Assembly: GCA_024734555.1 (NCBI GenBank)
Contig: JANPWX010000097.1
Coordinates: 2,279,048 to 2,343,047 of the forward strand
Origin: Trochalopteron elliotii
Taxonomy: Eukaryota > Chordata > Aves > Passeriformes > Leiothrichidae
Direction of reading: 5' to 3'
DNA: 64,000 bases
Shown: positions 25,291 through 38,200 of the stretch, one piece after another
Position numbering within the stretch: the first letter of the stretch is position 1
Layout: the number at the start of each line of letters is the position of its first letter
Notes under the pieces: generated by a model
What the model saw: only the letters and a program-made list of their open reading frames with translations
Database searches by the model: none
Told to the model about the DNA's origin: nothing
Position numbers and translations under genes: made by a program

Positions 25291-28200
25291 TGAGATGCTC
25301 AAGGAAAAAAAAAATAATCTGATCAAAACTTGCTAAATGAAGAATAAACAGGAAAGACTAAACAAAAATATCATAAATAATCAGTATTTTTCTACAGTAT
25401 AGGAAAAGCCTAACAAGAATAGTGGAAAGAACGCAAACCCACATTGTGCTATTGAAGGCTGCTGAGATATGATACCAAGGGACAAGAATATCTTCCTTGC
25501 AGAAGGGATGTTCTCTAAGTAGTTCCAGGCCTGGAGCCTCTTTTACTAACAATTTTGTACGGTCCTTCTTCTGAGTAAAGGAGATCCAGGTGTTCTACTT
25601 TGGTGGTAACTAAAAAAGCAGGTGTGGGAATCTTCCCCACCTTTCATACTACTGCATTCTGGAATTTTCTTTTTTCTTCTCCATTACAATCCCAGTCAAC
25701 AAATGAACTAATTCGCAATGATTTTAAAATAATCAACCTTCCAACTTTATCCAGACACCTGTGAACAAGTTAACACAGTCAAATTCAACAAGGAATACAG
25801 ATAATTACAAAGAAAGGAAAAAACCAAAACAAAACTAAGAAATGCTAACGAATACAAAAAGAAATCACCTCTCACCAATCAGAGGAAATTGAAAAAGAAA
25901 GAGAGGTGTTGTGGCTTAACTGAGAATATAGAGCTCTCTGGCACATGGGTCTCTCAAAATATAAGAGACATCCTATTGAATGATGTTCCAGCTGTTCCAG
26001 GAAAGCAAGTTGATATTAACTTCCAACTGAAGACCCAGACCCATCTTCAACTTCAAGGGAGCAAACTGAATGGGTGAGAGTGAAGTTCACTGTGATTAAA
26101 AGCATCAAATCTAGTAGGCTGCTTGCTCTGTCCACTTCCACAGAGTCATGATGTGTGCAAGGTGCTAGCCTTGGTTGTCAGGGTAAGTTGAGACACATAA
26201 ACTTGCTGGAGACAGGATAAATGGTATATTCAGAACACACTGGGTGTCAAGGACTGCCAAAGGTATTTGATCCTGCTCTTAGTAATTCCCCAGTCTTTCC
26301 AGTAATCTCGTACCCTCTCATACTAACAGTTGCTAAATTATGGTCTCCCTTGTTCCTTTCTGTGTTGATCAAATCCACAGATGGACTGCATGAACAAACA
26401 ATAAATAAGTATATGTGCCAAAAAGGAAGAATGGTCATTAACTAGTACCTCTTTTAAACAGAGGAAAAAGAGGTTATTGGCAGGCATATGTGTGTCAGGG
26501 TGTTGGAAACACCTTGCCCTTTCATTATGGATTTGCAGATGTGGTCTGCTCTATGCTGACCGACTGAAAACATTGTCTTTGCTCTGATACACACGTCAGC
26601 TTCCAGAGACTGCTTATCTCACATATTTTGTTACACTAAAGCCTTCTGGTGAGAGGCTGAATTGGAGCACATGGGGTGAGAGGAAGAGGAAAGGGAGGCA
26701 AGAAATCTTTAAGCCCCAGACTGAACTGTGATAAAGATTTCCATCCACGGTACAACAACATTTGCCTCAAGAAAGCAGTTTATTCAGCTGCTCAGGAAAA
26801 AGGCTCAGCTACTTTGTGATAATGCATTCTCCTAATGACATTGGTGAGCCAGAAATGCCACGTGCCATGGAGATACCAAATGTTTGAAGAGACTCTTTTA
26901 AGGGCTGTGCTCTAAGTTTTGGCATTTCTCTACTACTGACAATCAAAAATAAACACTTATGGGGAGGTCTCCAGTTCTGAAGATTAGTCTGAGTAAACCT
27001 AAGCTGTTTCTATGGGCAGGACTCTAGACTTTTGCTCAGAAAGTCCAAATTCAACTTGCTGCTCTTCCACAGACTCCCCTGTACACCACAAAAGTTACTT
27101 GCATGTGTTGCAGTGCGCATGTGCTTTTGTGGGCCAATTCCAACATCCTTCTTCTTCACAGATCCTCATGAAACAAACCACTGCAAGTCTTTGTAAATTA
27201 TAAGAAAATGAACTTCAGTCCTAACAGTTCACCCAAAGAGGACTTAACTGTGGCACCACTGTAAACAGCCTCTGTTGTTGGGGGGATGAACTGAAGCATT
27301 TAGTCTTTAGTTCTGCTATTACAAACACCTTTGAGAGTAACATCTCCAGCAACATTTTAAAGTATTCTGGGACATGTGACAATACTAAGATATCTTTTTC
27401 AGTACCAGCCCTCTTGCATTTCTTGTGAACAGATTTGTCAGAGAGACAAATCTCATTCAAGCAATGAGATCACAGACCAGAACTTTCTTGCTTAGAACTT
27501 TCATCATGTTCATCTCACCACCTTAAAAGACTAGAAAAACTAAAGGTTTTGATGTAGTTTCTAGGACTAGTTCAGCTCTTGTGCCTGTAACATGTTTAAT
27601 TCAGCCAAATGAACCAATACATTTTTGGAACCCCTTCTCTTAAAAGCTGAAAAAGCATAAAAAGCAGCACAGCAACAGGTCTGCTGTGATTCAAGGCAAA
27701 GTACAACAGGTATTGCAAACAGCATAGCATAACCATGTTATCAGCTTGTGTCCCATCTCCATGCTAAAAGCTTAGTACAACAGAGCTTACAACACTGGTC
27801 ATTCACTAGAATCCTATTGTAAAAATATGCTTACTAAAGAGGGCCTCAAAGTGTCTCAAGTACATACTACATGAGCTGACATATGATTCATGAGTCATCT
27901 CTGCCACACTCCCACAGATATTTGGGGTTTTGGGGTTTTTTATTAAATATAATTCCTATATTACTCTAACATTTTCTTAGACAAAATATACCAACAAAAT
28001 AGGGAAGGAGATGCTGATGAAAAATTATGTATGTTAAAAGCATCAACAAGCAGGTCTGCTGCTGTTATAAGGTAGGGCTACAGCATTTTCTAGAATTGGG
28101 AAGGATGTTGCTTCTACATGCGCTTATTTTAGCCCATTTTAACTAGCAAACACTGCCATGTGAAGATTTCCTCCAAAGAGTTATTTTCCTGCCATAGGAC

Positions 28201-31200
28201 TTCTGTACATAAGTTTTAATTGAAACGGTTCAGCTCATTTATTATTTTTTCCAGAATATTTTTGTATCTATGCCATCGTCTCCCTTTCTTCAAGCTGCAA
28301 AACAGCCTCATTTATCTCATAACTGTGTTTTTGCTAAAGCATTCCAGATTCTAACTTTACAATACATAAATGTACCTGAAAGAAATTAACATGGACTTCA
28401 GAGCAGATAACAGTAACATGTAGTATATTCAACCCCTCAAACGTGTTGGAAGAGGATGAAAAAAACAACATACAAAAATACAACAATTAACTGAACACTC
28501 TAAATTCCATTCAATCAACGAGACACTTCCAAAAGAAGTGTTTAGTGACTGTGTAATTAAATGCAGTATCAGACCACATAGTCACAAGTATTCAAAAAAT
28601 CACAAGTTTGTCTTTTTAACCCTAACCTTTTGAAAGTTTTGGCTTAGAACAATAAAATTACTTCCTTCTGGTGCCTTTTTGTAATCCAAATGGAATTTGA
28701 CAACATTTAAATTGTCTTTTTTTTATCTCTGAGTTCATTCAAAGTTAATCTCACAGCAGTTTGAAAGCAGGGGCAGAATATCTCCAGTTTTTCTGGCACC
28801 ATTTAAACTGGGGACAATTTTACTAACTACTATCTTTTTAAGGTGAATTCTTCCAGCACAGGTGAAAGGCAGGTGACTCCTACTTACCTGGACTATGGGA
28901 GGAGCCAGGTTCTTACTTGATGCTTGCTCTGCATCAAGTGCATCTCCAACCAGGTACTTTTGATAAACATTTTTGCATGTCTGTGCTTCCTTCCACTGTA
29001 GGTCAAAACAAGCTGTTAAAACTTATGCATGCACCCAGAACACCTGTTTCTGGGTGAGACCTGTGTGACTGTGCTCCCAGAGAAGTGCCAGGTGCCCTCA
29101 TGGAGGGGTGGCTATGGCATGCACTAGCTCTCTTTACACATCTGCTCGGGGCAAACCTACTCGAGGTTTTATTCACACTAAGTTGTTCAGTGTTGGTTCA
29201 TCTCTTTATCATTTAATTAAATCGTCACTAATTGGATTTTTGTAGACAAAGCTGAACAAAAATTACTATGAAAGGCCAGAGTTAAAAGACATTGAAGACA
29301 TATTTCACAAACTGGGAGTCTGGCAATTAAAGTCTACCAACTCTTTCTTATCACAGCAGAGTTCCTTGGAGAAATATGTTACAAATGGCTTTTGGCTGCC
29401 TGCCGAAGCCTCAGTCATTTTGACATATGTACAGCGAGACAACTGCTGACTCGGTGTCAACACAACATATCCCTGATCTTCCAAGTCACTCTTAAATAGC
29501 AACATCATTGGCCAGACCGTTCATTTTACAGACTAAAAGTAGAAGGAAGATAAAAGCATATATTGGGTAAGTAAGTTCAGGCCAACAGAAATCCTTTAAG
29601 AGAAGGGTTAGCAAAGCTCTCAGTGAAATGGAACATCTCATCTCTTTTTCCCAGTACTCTTCTCAGCAAACAGAGGGATTTACTGAGCATTCCCAAAAAC
29701 CTGACATTACCCAGACGTGCTGCACTGGCTGTAACTCAGGTGGGGAACACAAATTTCACCTGTCTCTGTGGTTGGGCATCTCAAGCAATATTGAGATGTT
29801 ACAGGAGCTTCCCTCACCTCAGCTGCTATACACTTCACAGGAATCAGCATCAAGATGTTGGAAACACAATTAACTGGTTAATCTCTCACTAGTTTACACA
29901 TTTAAAAGGTACAAAATACACAAATTACAATGTTGTGAAACTGTTTCATTGAACGATTTTTGATGCATGTATTGAATTGAGGCTCCTTTTAATTCATATC
30001 TGGATTAGCAGCTACTACTTTGAGATAATGCTTCAACTTCCCATATCTTAAAATCCAGAAAAAAAACGCATCTTTGTTTTGACCAGATACACTGATCACT
30101 CGCAAAGGTTTTGACAGTACTTTCATCATTATGAACAAAGAATGTTGCACAGCTTAATTATGGCTTTTGAAATATTTTGCCTTCCAAGAAATCATGTAAG
30201 GCCTAACTATCATTAGGACTAATACCACTAGACAAAGGAATAGAATAAAAAGCAGAAGAGAAAACAAAACCAATACACTTAAAATCCAGATCAGATTACA
30301 ACTCAAGTTCATTTTAAAAGAAAATATAAATACATGTAACATATGAGTTTTGTGGCAACTTGTTTTACATTGAGCTAGAAAGACTAAAACAAATTAAAAT
30401 TTAGGAGCCAATTTAATTCTGAGTTTAAGTCTACCAATTTCAGTGGAGTTGCAACCAGGGTAAGATTTGTCTCAGAACATTAACTGAAGCATTGAAAGGC
30501 TGAGCTCACTTAGAAATTTAAAATGCATGTGAATGTAATTCAAATTGAATAAATTTGAAAGCGTGACTTTGTGAGACTTTCTGGAGAGCAGGGAAAACAT
30601 TATGGCTTTCCTACTGCTGCCTGTGAAATGATTTTATTCTACATGAAGTTTCGCTTGTATAAACACTATTTCTTGTTTCTCCTTATGTAAGCAGAATCAG
30701 AATCAGGTTCCAAGTTTCTTGCCATCTGGTCTGAGACCTCCCAATTAAGTTGGCTATTGCTCCCTGAAAAAATTGAAATGAATGCAGTAAAAGGCCACTG
30801 GCATGCTAATTTGTGAACTGAAACAGACTTCAATGACAAAATTGAACTAAAAGAAATGATAGCTAATGAGGCATTGTTGTTCACATCTTATGTGGCTTTG
30901 CTTCATCAAATACTTGCATACTCAGGACAGATGTTTATCCAGGGTTTTGGTAAAACTTCACTTCCTTCAGCTGTCCAAGTTAAGAAACAGCTGAGTAACT
31001 TTTCCCAACGTAAGATGTATTAAGTTATGCTTCAGCTTATAAAATCCCATGAACCAAACCAGTCATAATGCTTTAAAACTCCTCACTTAAATCCACAAGA
31101 TACATTTATTTCTGTACTCTTCAATTACTCACTTACTGTACAGTATATTGGTAAATGGTCATCATTGGTAAAACCATTTTTAATTAAAAATCCCAATATT

Positions 31201-34200
31201 TTCCTACTTCCTGATATCTTTCCAGTGACAAGTGCATATACTAAGGTAATCTATGTCTAAATTCCTCCAGTATTAAAGTAAGCAGAAGCTGTAAGATTAA
31301 CATATCTTCAAAGAGCTGTTTTTTTTCTCCTCTTTACAGGGGAAAAAATTCCTTTGTATTTCAAACAATTTTTCCTGAAAAGTATTTCAGTGAACTACCT
31401 AGCTCTCACTCACATGGCAAGCACAACTGATTTGTACACTCCTCAACACCAATTTTTCTCCTCATTGTAGCAACCTTAATTTTTTTAATTTTAATTTTCT
31501 TCTGCATGCTAAAAAGATGATTGAAATATATTTGCTCAGTCTTTACAGCTAAGGGCTTTTTTATCAGCCATAGAAGTGCACAGAGATGGAAAAGAACTTG
31601 AATTCTTGCAAATGGAAATACTGCTTCATGAGCTCTCCTTTTCAGTGAAAATGAAGTTCCCTACATATCCTGGTAAATAGGAACTAGTTAGGATTGTTAG
31701 GCAGAGCTGCTCCCCCAGCCAAACAGGTTCATTCAATGATCTCTGGTTTAAGGTACAATTTTACTAGATTGATCAAGTAAAATGAAAGCATAACACCAAT
31801 CCCTCCATCCCAACAGAATTACAATTAAGGATTTATCAGGAGGGAGACCTCGTTTTCCATTCATACTCCCCAGGATGTGTGCACCAGGCTAAAAGGCAAG
31901 ACAGCAGCTATTCATCCAGATCACTTGTCCTTGGCAGCATCCACACCCAGCTGGTGTCAGCAGCACCTAGCCCTGGCACTGCAATTATTGTATAATTCAT
32001 CTTGTAAAAGCCCCTCAACACCAAGAGGAACAGATGTGTCAAAGATACAAATAGAATTATACTGAAGGAAACAAGTTACCTTCCTGAAGGAAATAAAAAC
32101 ATCATAGCTTGGGAAAAATAAGGTATTTTCTAAATCTTATAACCTCTTTCTGCTGTCACATTCGTGCTGCATCATAAACAGTACAGGTACACTGTCAGGA
32201 CTTCAAAGAAAATGATGAACATAAGAAGCCACATATTTAAACTGCAATTTGTTTCCTAGAGTGAAGATCTGTCTTCCCTGTTGCTTGCTTTGAAAGGAAA
32301 CAAATAGCATGAACTGTAGCACTCGGGAGGTAATTGCATGAGTTTACAGGCATCGCTTACAGAAATGTTGTCAATCCTTACTTTCAAGTTTTATTAACTT
32401 AATTTCATTTGCATTTTGCTTTCTTACCCTTCCAAGGAAAAGCTGAGGTGCACTTTCTTCCTTTCCCATTGTGCTAGAAAAGAGCCTAATAGGTGTTTTA
32501 CACTAAGTTGCACAGACATTATTTCAATTATTAGTTATTAAAGAGGTTAATTTAAAGGGTTTTAACTAAGGAATAAAAATGCTTGAACAAATAAAGATTA
32601 TTATACAAGTGGGAGGAAAATCACTGCCTGCAATGCTTAAACACATTTATACAGATAAACCATTCAAAAATTCCTGGGTAACAAAAGCAACAAAGTGTTA
32701 AGATGAGCTGTTATAAAAAGGCAATATAAATGTACTGCAAGAATCCACTTCCCTTGGATAAATCCAAATGCAAAAGTCAAGCTTTACTCTTTTGAAGTTG
32801 TAAGTGATCAGAGAGAAAGGAAGGGGCAAAGGAGCTGCAGACCTGCTTCATTCCTTGTACCCAAGTCTCTCCGTGGCTTGTTCCAGTACTTGCCATGCAC
32901 CACACTTGGTACCAGCTGCAAGGAGGTGCCTCAGGGTGATCCTTTCCTGAAACACGAGAGCCAACACCCAACACAGAGCATAATCCTGGCATAAGCAAAG
33001 GGAAAAAGTGACAGCAAGAACAAAGAGGGAACTGGGCCAATGTGCAGACATCCAAATCACCCCCTTGGGCATCAGCTCCACACAGCAAGCCACAGGCAGT
33101 GGCACACAGCTCACACAGAGAGGCTGGCTACAGGCAGGCAAGGCTGACTGCAAATCCTTCCAAATCTTAAACAAACAAAACAACCCCTTACAAAGGTTTT
33201 CTTGGAAGGAGAATACGATATAGAGAATAATCTGCTTCTTTAAGTACAACTCAGTTACCTGGGTACTCAGCCTTTGCTTTTGGAAAAAACTAACAAAGGA
33301 ACTTCTACTCTGTCACACTAGCATAATTCTGGAATAAATCAACAGCTTTCACAGAGTTAAGATTTACTGTAGTGTGAATAAAAGCAAAATCCAACATTTT
33401 GTTAAGATGAAGACTAAGATCCTTGAACCAACATAGATCTCTGTCCCAGTGCCAAGTCGCAAATTTTTGAATTTTCTTCCACATGTTTAAAACAAGTATC
33501 TGCAAATCTTTTTGTGCTGCTTAGGAAAAAATATGGCAAAAGTAGCAGTGACAGGAATTTTACATGTTGACAGGCTTCAAATTCTTGCAAATCCTCACTC
33601 TTTGTTCTGGAACACTAGATTTATTTCACATATTCTTAAGGAAAGAATGGAGGAAAAAAGGCTACACAATATCACTCAACTGCCCCCAGTATGTCTGGAA
33701 AGGGCCCAGCTCTGCTCAGCAAGACAAATGCCAAAACCAGACAGAACTCTGACAGATTTCTTAAACTTCCCAACACTAGAAGAGGGCAGAACCCTGATGC
33801 TCTTCTCTGAATTTTATATAAATAGAACAACTTTTCCCTGTCTTTCTAGTCTTGGCAGAACGTATTATATTTGCTCTCCCTACCATGGCAGGAGGAACAG
33901 CATCAAGCTCAGACTTTGAGAAGCCTGGATTCAATTCCCTCTCAGATAACAGCTCCTTGTGCAACACTGAGAAACCACCATTTTCCTGTGAATTACTGGT
34001 CTGCAAAAATAGGAAAATGTTGAAGTAAGGATGGGACACCTGTCTAAATAATAGGTGATTGAAGCATCCAAAATAATACAAATGTGCCCAGCTTAATTCA
34101 AAAAATTGCCAGTCATTTTATGAAGCAATTTTTCTGTACTTTCTAAATAGAAAATATTTTTGGAAATATTCAGAGAGAAAGAGGAAAAATACTTAAACAA

Positions 34201-34849
34201 GACAGAAAAAAAGTTTAATATTAGCTGAAGCTCTTTCCCTAAAAGTCTTCAAGAATTTATTCTTTTGATAAATTTGAAACATATAATATGTAAAGCTACA
34301 AATTTTATAGTGAATGAAGTATCTTTTTTTCCCACCTCAAGAGCACATCTAGAAGTATCTTCCTCAAAACTACAAAAATATATCTCTTGGCAAGCATAGG
34401 TCCATAACATTTGTCAGTGAGTTGCTTATAGTGAGGACTGTGAAAGAGGCAGCATCAAAAATCAAGCTTATTATGGTCTCAGCTTGTGTCAGTTACAGCT
34501 TGCTCTATAAATTACCAAATTAAAATGACACGTAAACACATCTTATTAGAGAATTGTAAACAGTTTTTAAGGGACCAAAAGAGTTACAGGGAGCACTGCT
34601 CTACACAGCTCTAGTTCAGTGCTATTACTCATGCAACACCAAGTACTAAATACTCTGTACAATTCTTATTTTGGCATGGGATTTAAACAGCATATTCTAT
34701 CCAAAGTCTCCTGCACAATGAGTGGGATAGATAAATAGCAGCTGATGTATAAATTATCCAAAAGAAAGAAATTACTAACTGCTGAATCTTCTGCCAGCTG
34801 AGCAGCAACAGGTAGCACAAGCTCTCTTCATTTCAGTTTTGCAGAAGCA
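25291..34849. other. Unique AT-rich non-coding sequence
   Basis: No gene or mobile element is recognised in this 9.5-kb stretch. A perfect short hairpin lies at 28,915-28,939. A GC-richer segment at about 32,820-33,150 has two overlapping minus-strand frames (103 and 133 codons) without motifs. A plus-strand frame of 135 codons at 33,512-33,919 also shows no domain. The frame at 30,154-30,342 (minus) translates to a very hydrophobic peptide, as T-rich antisense sequence does by chance. Confidence 0.5.
28915..28939. repeat. Perfect 9-base inverted repeat, 7-base loop
   Basis: The arms acttgatgc and gcatcaagt pair perfectly around the loop ttgctct. The stem is too short for a microRNA precursor, and no T-run follows it. 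Confidence 0.6.
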
Positions 34850-35237
34850 GGACAGGCAGGGAAGTGTCTCCTGCACAGATACCTGTGTCTGGAGGAAGAG
34901 TCAGGTGGCACCAATGCTGAGCTGGAGGGAGCAGTCAGGGTAACCTGGCTGTGGTGGGGCAGTGCTGTGGTGAGCATCTTCGCATGTGATTCACTCTCTC
35001 TTTTGTGTACTTTTGTTACTGAAGTTGTTGCTGTTGATTTTTTTGTCTCATTGCTGTTTCCAGTAAATTTTTGTCATCCCAATCACCTTTGGGTGGTCAC
35101 CACCTTTTTGTGCCTCCAGTTCTCCTCTTGATGCCACCCCAGTGAGAAGGGAGAGCAAGCGAGTGGCAGGATGGTTTGGAGAGTCTCAGTGGGAGCACTA
35201 TATTGGGGAGTACCATTCATAAACCACACCACCACAG
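34850..35237 (+). mobile_element. Degraded solo LTR, avian ERVL type, plus strand
   Basis: The order of landmarks fits the common bird ERVL-type LTR. A 'gagctggaggga' segment lies at about 34,918. 'ggtgagcatcttcgcatgtg' with a following 'attcac' at about 34,970-34,995 matches the family's ggtgagcaattgcat...catcact. A run with ttttgtgtacttttgttact follows, then the polyadenylation-side block ending 'tttccagtaaatttttgtc' at about 35,055-35,075. A purine/GAGCGAG-like block is at about 35,140-35,165, and a terminal 'ataaaccacaccaccaca' near 35,219-35,237 resembles the family's taaaccac end. No retroviral coding sequence lies on either side, so this is a solo LTR left by recombination between two LTRs. 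The 5' boundary is not resolved. Many substitutions show that it is old. Confidence 0.75.
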
Positions 35238-38200
35238 TACAGAAAGTGCTTTGCTAGTTTATTTTATTTAATGTTAATGATTTTAATGTGGTCCTTGCCT
35301 CCCTGAAGCATGTTCTTGTCCCAGGAAACACCTACTGCCAGTGTTCTTGCAGAGGGACAGAGCAAGGAGGTTGTCATCTTGTTAATATAACGTGCAAATA
35401 CAAAAGGTCAGCCTTCAGAGAAACATTATCCTTTTATTGATGATAAACACTCCCACCCAAGGCCAAATTTTGTGTATCAAGCACTGCAAATCATTAATGC
35501 TGTGGCAGTTACTCTTCAATCTGTATTTCAGTGTTTATAACATACATAGATTAGAAAAATGAAAGCCTTTAAAACTCTAGTGACAGAAGATCCTACCAGT
35601 ATCTGTATCTGCCCATGTACCCTTCTGTGAATTTACACACGTGGATCACTTCCACACATTTTCCACTTACATGGCCATGGAAACTCTACCACTGCCACCC
35701 AAGGACTGGGGTCAGTTGCAGTTGTGGTGTATTTATAAGAGAAAAACTTTACTGAAGGACGTTATTCTAGCAGTATTAGGACTTACTGTCACTGCTGATA
35801 TGAGCAATTCAGATCTTTTATACAAAGAGCTCTACACATATGAAAAAGAGGGTAGGGTATAAACTGCAGTTAGTCTTTTGTGAAATACAGTCAGGCACAC
35901 CACAGTGTCTAGAGGCCTTTATAAACATACACACACTTCTCAGCAACATCCATCAGAGGCAACTCAGCAGTCTTGGGATAGAAATTATTAGGCATATAAA
36001 GTTTTCCCCTAAATTTTTTGAGACAACTGAAAGACCATAACACCTGTAACACTTGGCCAAGCAGCTCCTCCTGCCCCAAGTGCCACCTGGCTCAGCTCTG
36101 ATTCAGGGTGACCCCTGCATGCACAGTACAGCCTGTGCCTCTCTGCAAGGGCCCTGCTTTGGATCTCACCATAGGCTCTGCCATCCTCAGTCCACAGAAA
36201 CACTTCCTGCCCTTGACCCAAGGGAAGCTTTCTTCACAAAATGTTTGTGTGAAAAGCTTTGGTTCCGAGGAGATTGTTCAGGGAAAACAACCAAAATAGA
36301 CATATTTCCCTCGCAACAGACGTGAAGAGTTGGAAATTTGGTAACAAACTCAGCTCCTCTAAATCCTGTTATTGTAAAATTCAATAATAAATGTCAGCTA
36401 TGTTTTTAAGCACAATGAGTCATGCCTTTTATCAATGTTTAACAATTTTCTTTAGATCTTATTTAGCTCTTTTTGTCATTGGGGATATTTTTTTCTTTCT
36501 TTCTTCATTCCTTTATAGATAATTCTTTAAGCAATTAAATAATTCACACAAAACAGCTCAATAATTTCCAAAGTTCAAATAAAAAAAAAAGAAATTTCTG
36601 TTATTGTCAGAAATAAATGAGTACAAGAGCTATTCTCATAGGGCAAAGACTTTTAAAATGTACCAATTTTTTTTTTGTATAAAAAATCTCAATACTCTTC
36701 TGAAGGAGATATGCATGTGCTTGTAAGCTGAAGATTTGAAACAGACAACCCAGGTTCATACATCATAACAGTATTACTCTCCAAACCAGATTCTTGATGA
36801 AGAATTTGAAACAAGGAGATTACACTTGATTAGGTATTTAAAGGAAACCTGGGAGGGGGTGATCATTTAGGACTAAATGTTAGTGAAAAACCTTTCAAGG
36901 TGCTTAACAATTGCTAGATCAAAAAGAATAGACTCAGGTTATTACAAATACATCTCAGGAAACAAGAAACTTTGGATCTTCTGTGGAGAAGTTTGGAAGA
37001 AAATTTAGAGAATGGGAAGCACAAAAATCAGGTGGCTAGAGTAGTACTGTGGACAGCAGATTACAAAAAGAATAGTCACCACTGCATGGAAAAAAATATG
37101 TGACTTAGAAGGAGACTTAAATAGCAAATTCAACACACCATATTCTTGCTCCTGCCACTACTCCTCAGTGAGAATTTTACTTCTGCAAATGGGTCTGATC
37201 TAGGTCTGATCTCCAACTGTCTAAAAGAACATAAAGAAATTACAGAAGGTATGAAAGAACAGCTTAGAGAACACACCAAGAAACATTTTTCCCCTTTTTG
37301 ACAAATTCATTAGTATGAGTTCTTTAAAGGTGTCATAACTGTAAGGACAAGCTTGATCTTCCAATATACTCATACCTGAAATGAGGAAGATACATCAAAA
37401 AACAATAGCAGAAGCCAAAGCCCACCACATTCATACTTCCAGCAAGGCAAAAAAACCTTTTGAGCTAGAGTCAATAGACAGAGGAACAAACTGCTAAGAG
37501 ATGCAAAGAATGTGTCTGTCCCCTGAAGTCCTTCAGTGAGGCCTGGCTGCATTCTGGACATTTTCTTTTAAGTACAATTGCAAGCTATATCCAGGATAAC
37601 CCAGGGAGAACCAGATACAGTGCAGGAGATTACTCCAGGCTTACACTCTGCAAATACATGAAGTAGGAAGAAGCAGAATAACTTAAAAGAAATGGGCCAA
37701 TTATCAGAATACGCTACATTACAGGAAGTTTAATTTGTGAGAACTTGTTGTGGGCCTGTCACTAGTGATGATTATGGAATTCAATAGAATTATGTGGGTT
37801 TTCTTCTCCTTACTTGTGATGTACTTACTGCTTGCTCCTGGCACTTTATATGGTTTTCAGAGACATTTAGTGGTCAAATAATATACTGCAACTCAATGTT
37901 CTTTAAAAAAACTGAGACTGGAAGCATGTCAGACACCTCCTAGCATAGTGAAAGCTGTGAAGCATAAACATGACATTAATAAAGGATTAATTAAAAAAAA
38001 ATTATCTCTCTTTTCTAACATGAGATTTTGTTTAGCAAAGAGTAGTATCTTTCCCACAAATAAAGATACACATTTGTTGAACTGTTGCAAAATAAGAATT
38101 GGTTATCAGTTGCTTCAGAACAACATAACCCGCCAGCATTATTTGTATACCCTGTTTCAGGACTACTATTCTGTTGTGCCAAATTTTATTGATGATGACA

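Noticed and set aside
27921..27941. Telomere-like ttttgggg repeats
   Set aside because: Only two TTTTGGGG-like units, not the vertebrate TTAGGG repeat; simple T/G sequence.
30154..30342. Hydrophobic 62-residue frame resembling a membrane peptide
   Set aside because: The minus strand is T-rich here, which yields Leu, Phe, Val and Ile codons by chance; no conserved feature supports a gene.
33512..33919. 135-codon plus-strand frame
   Set aside because: Mixed composition with no motif and no splice or start context; consistent with chance.
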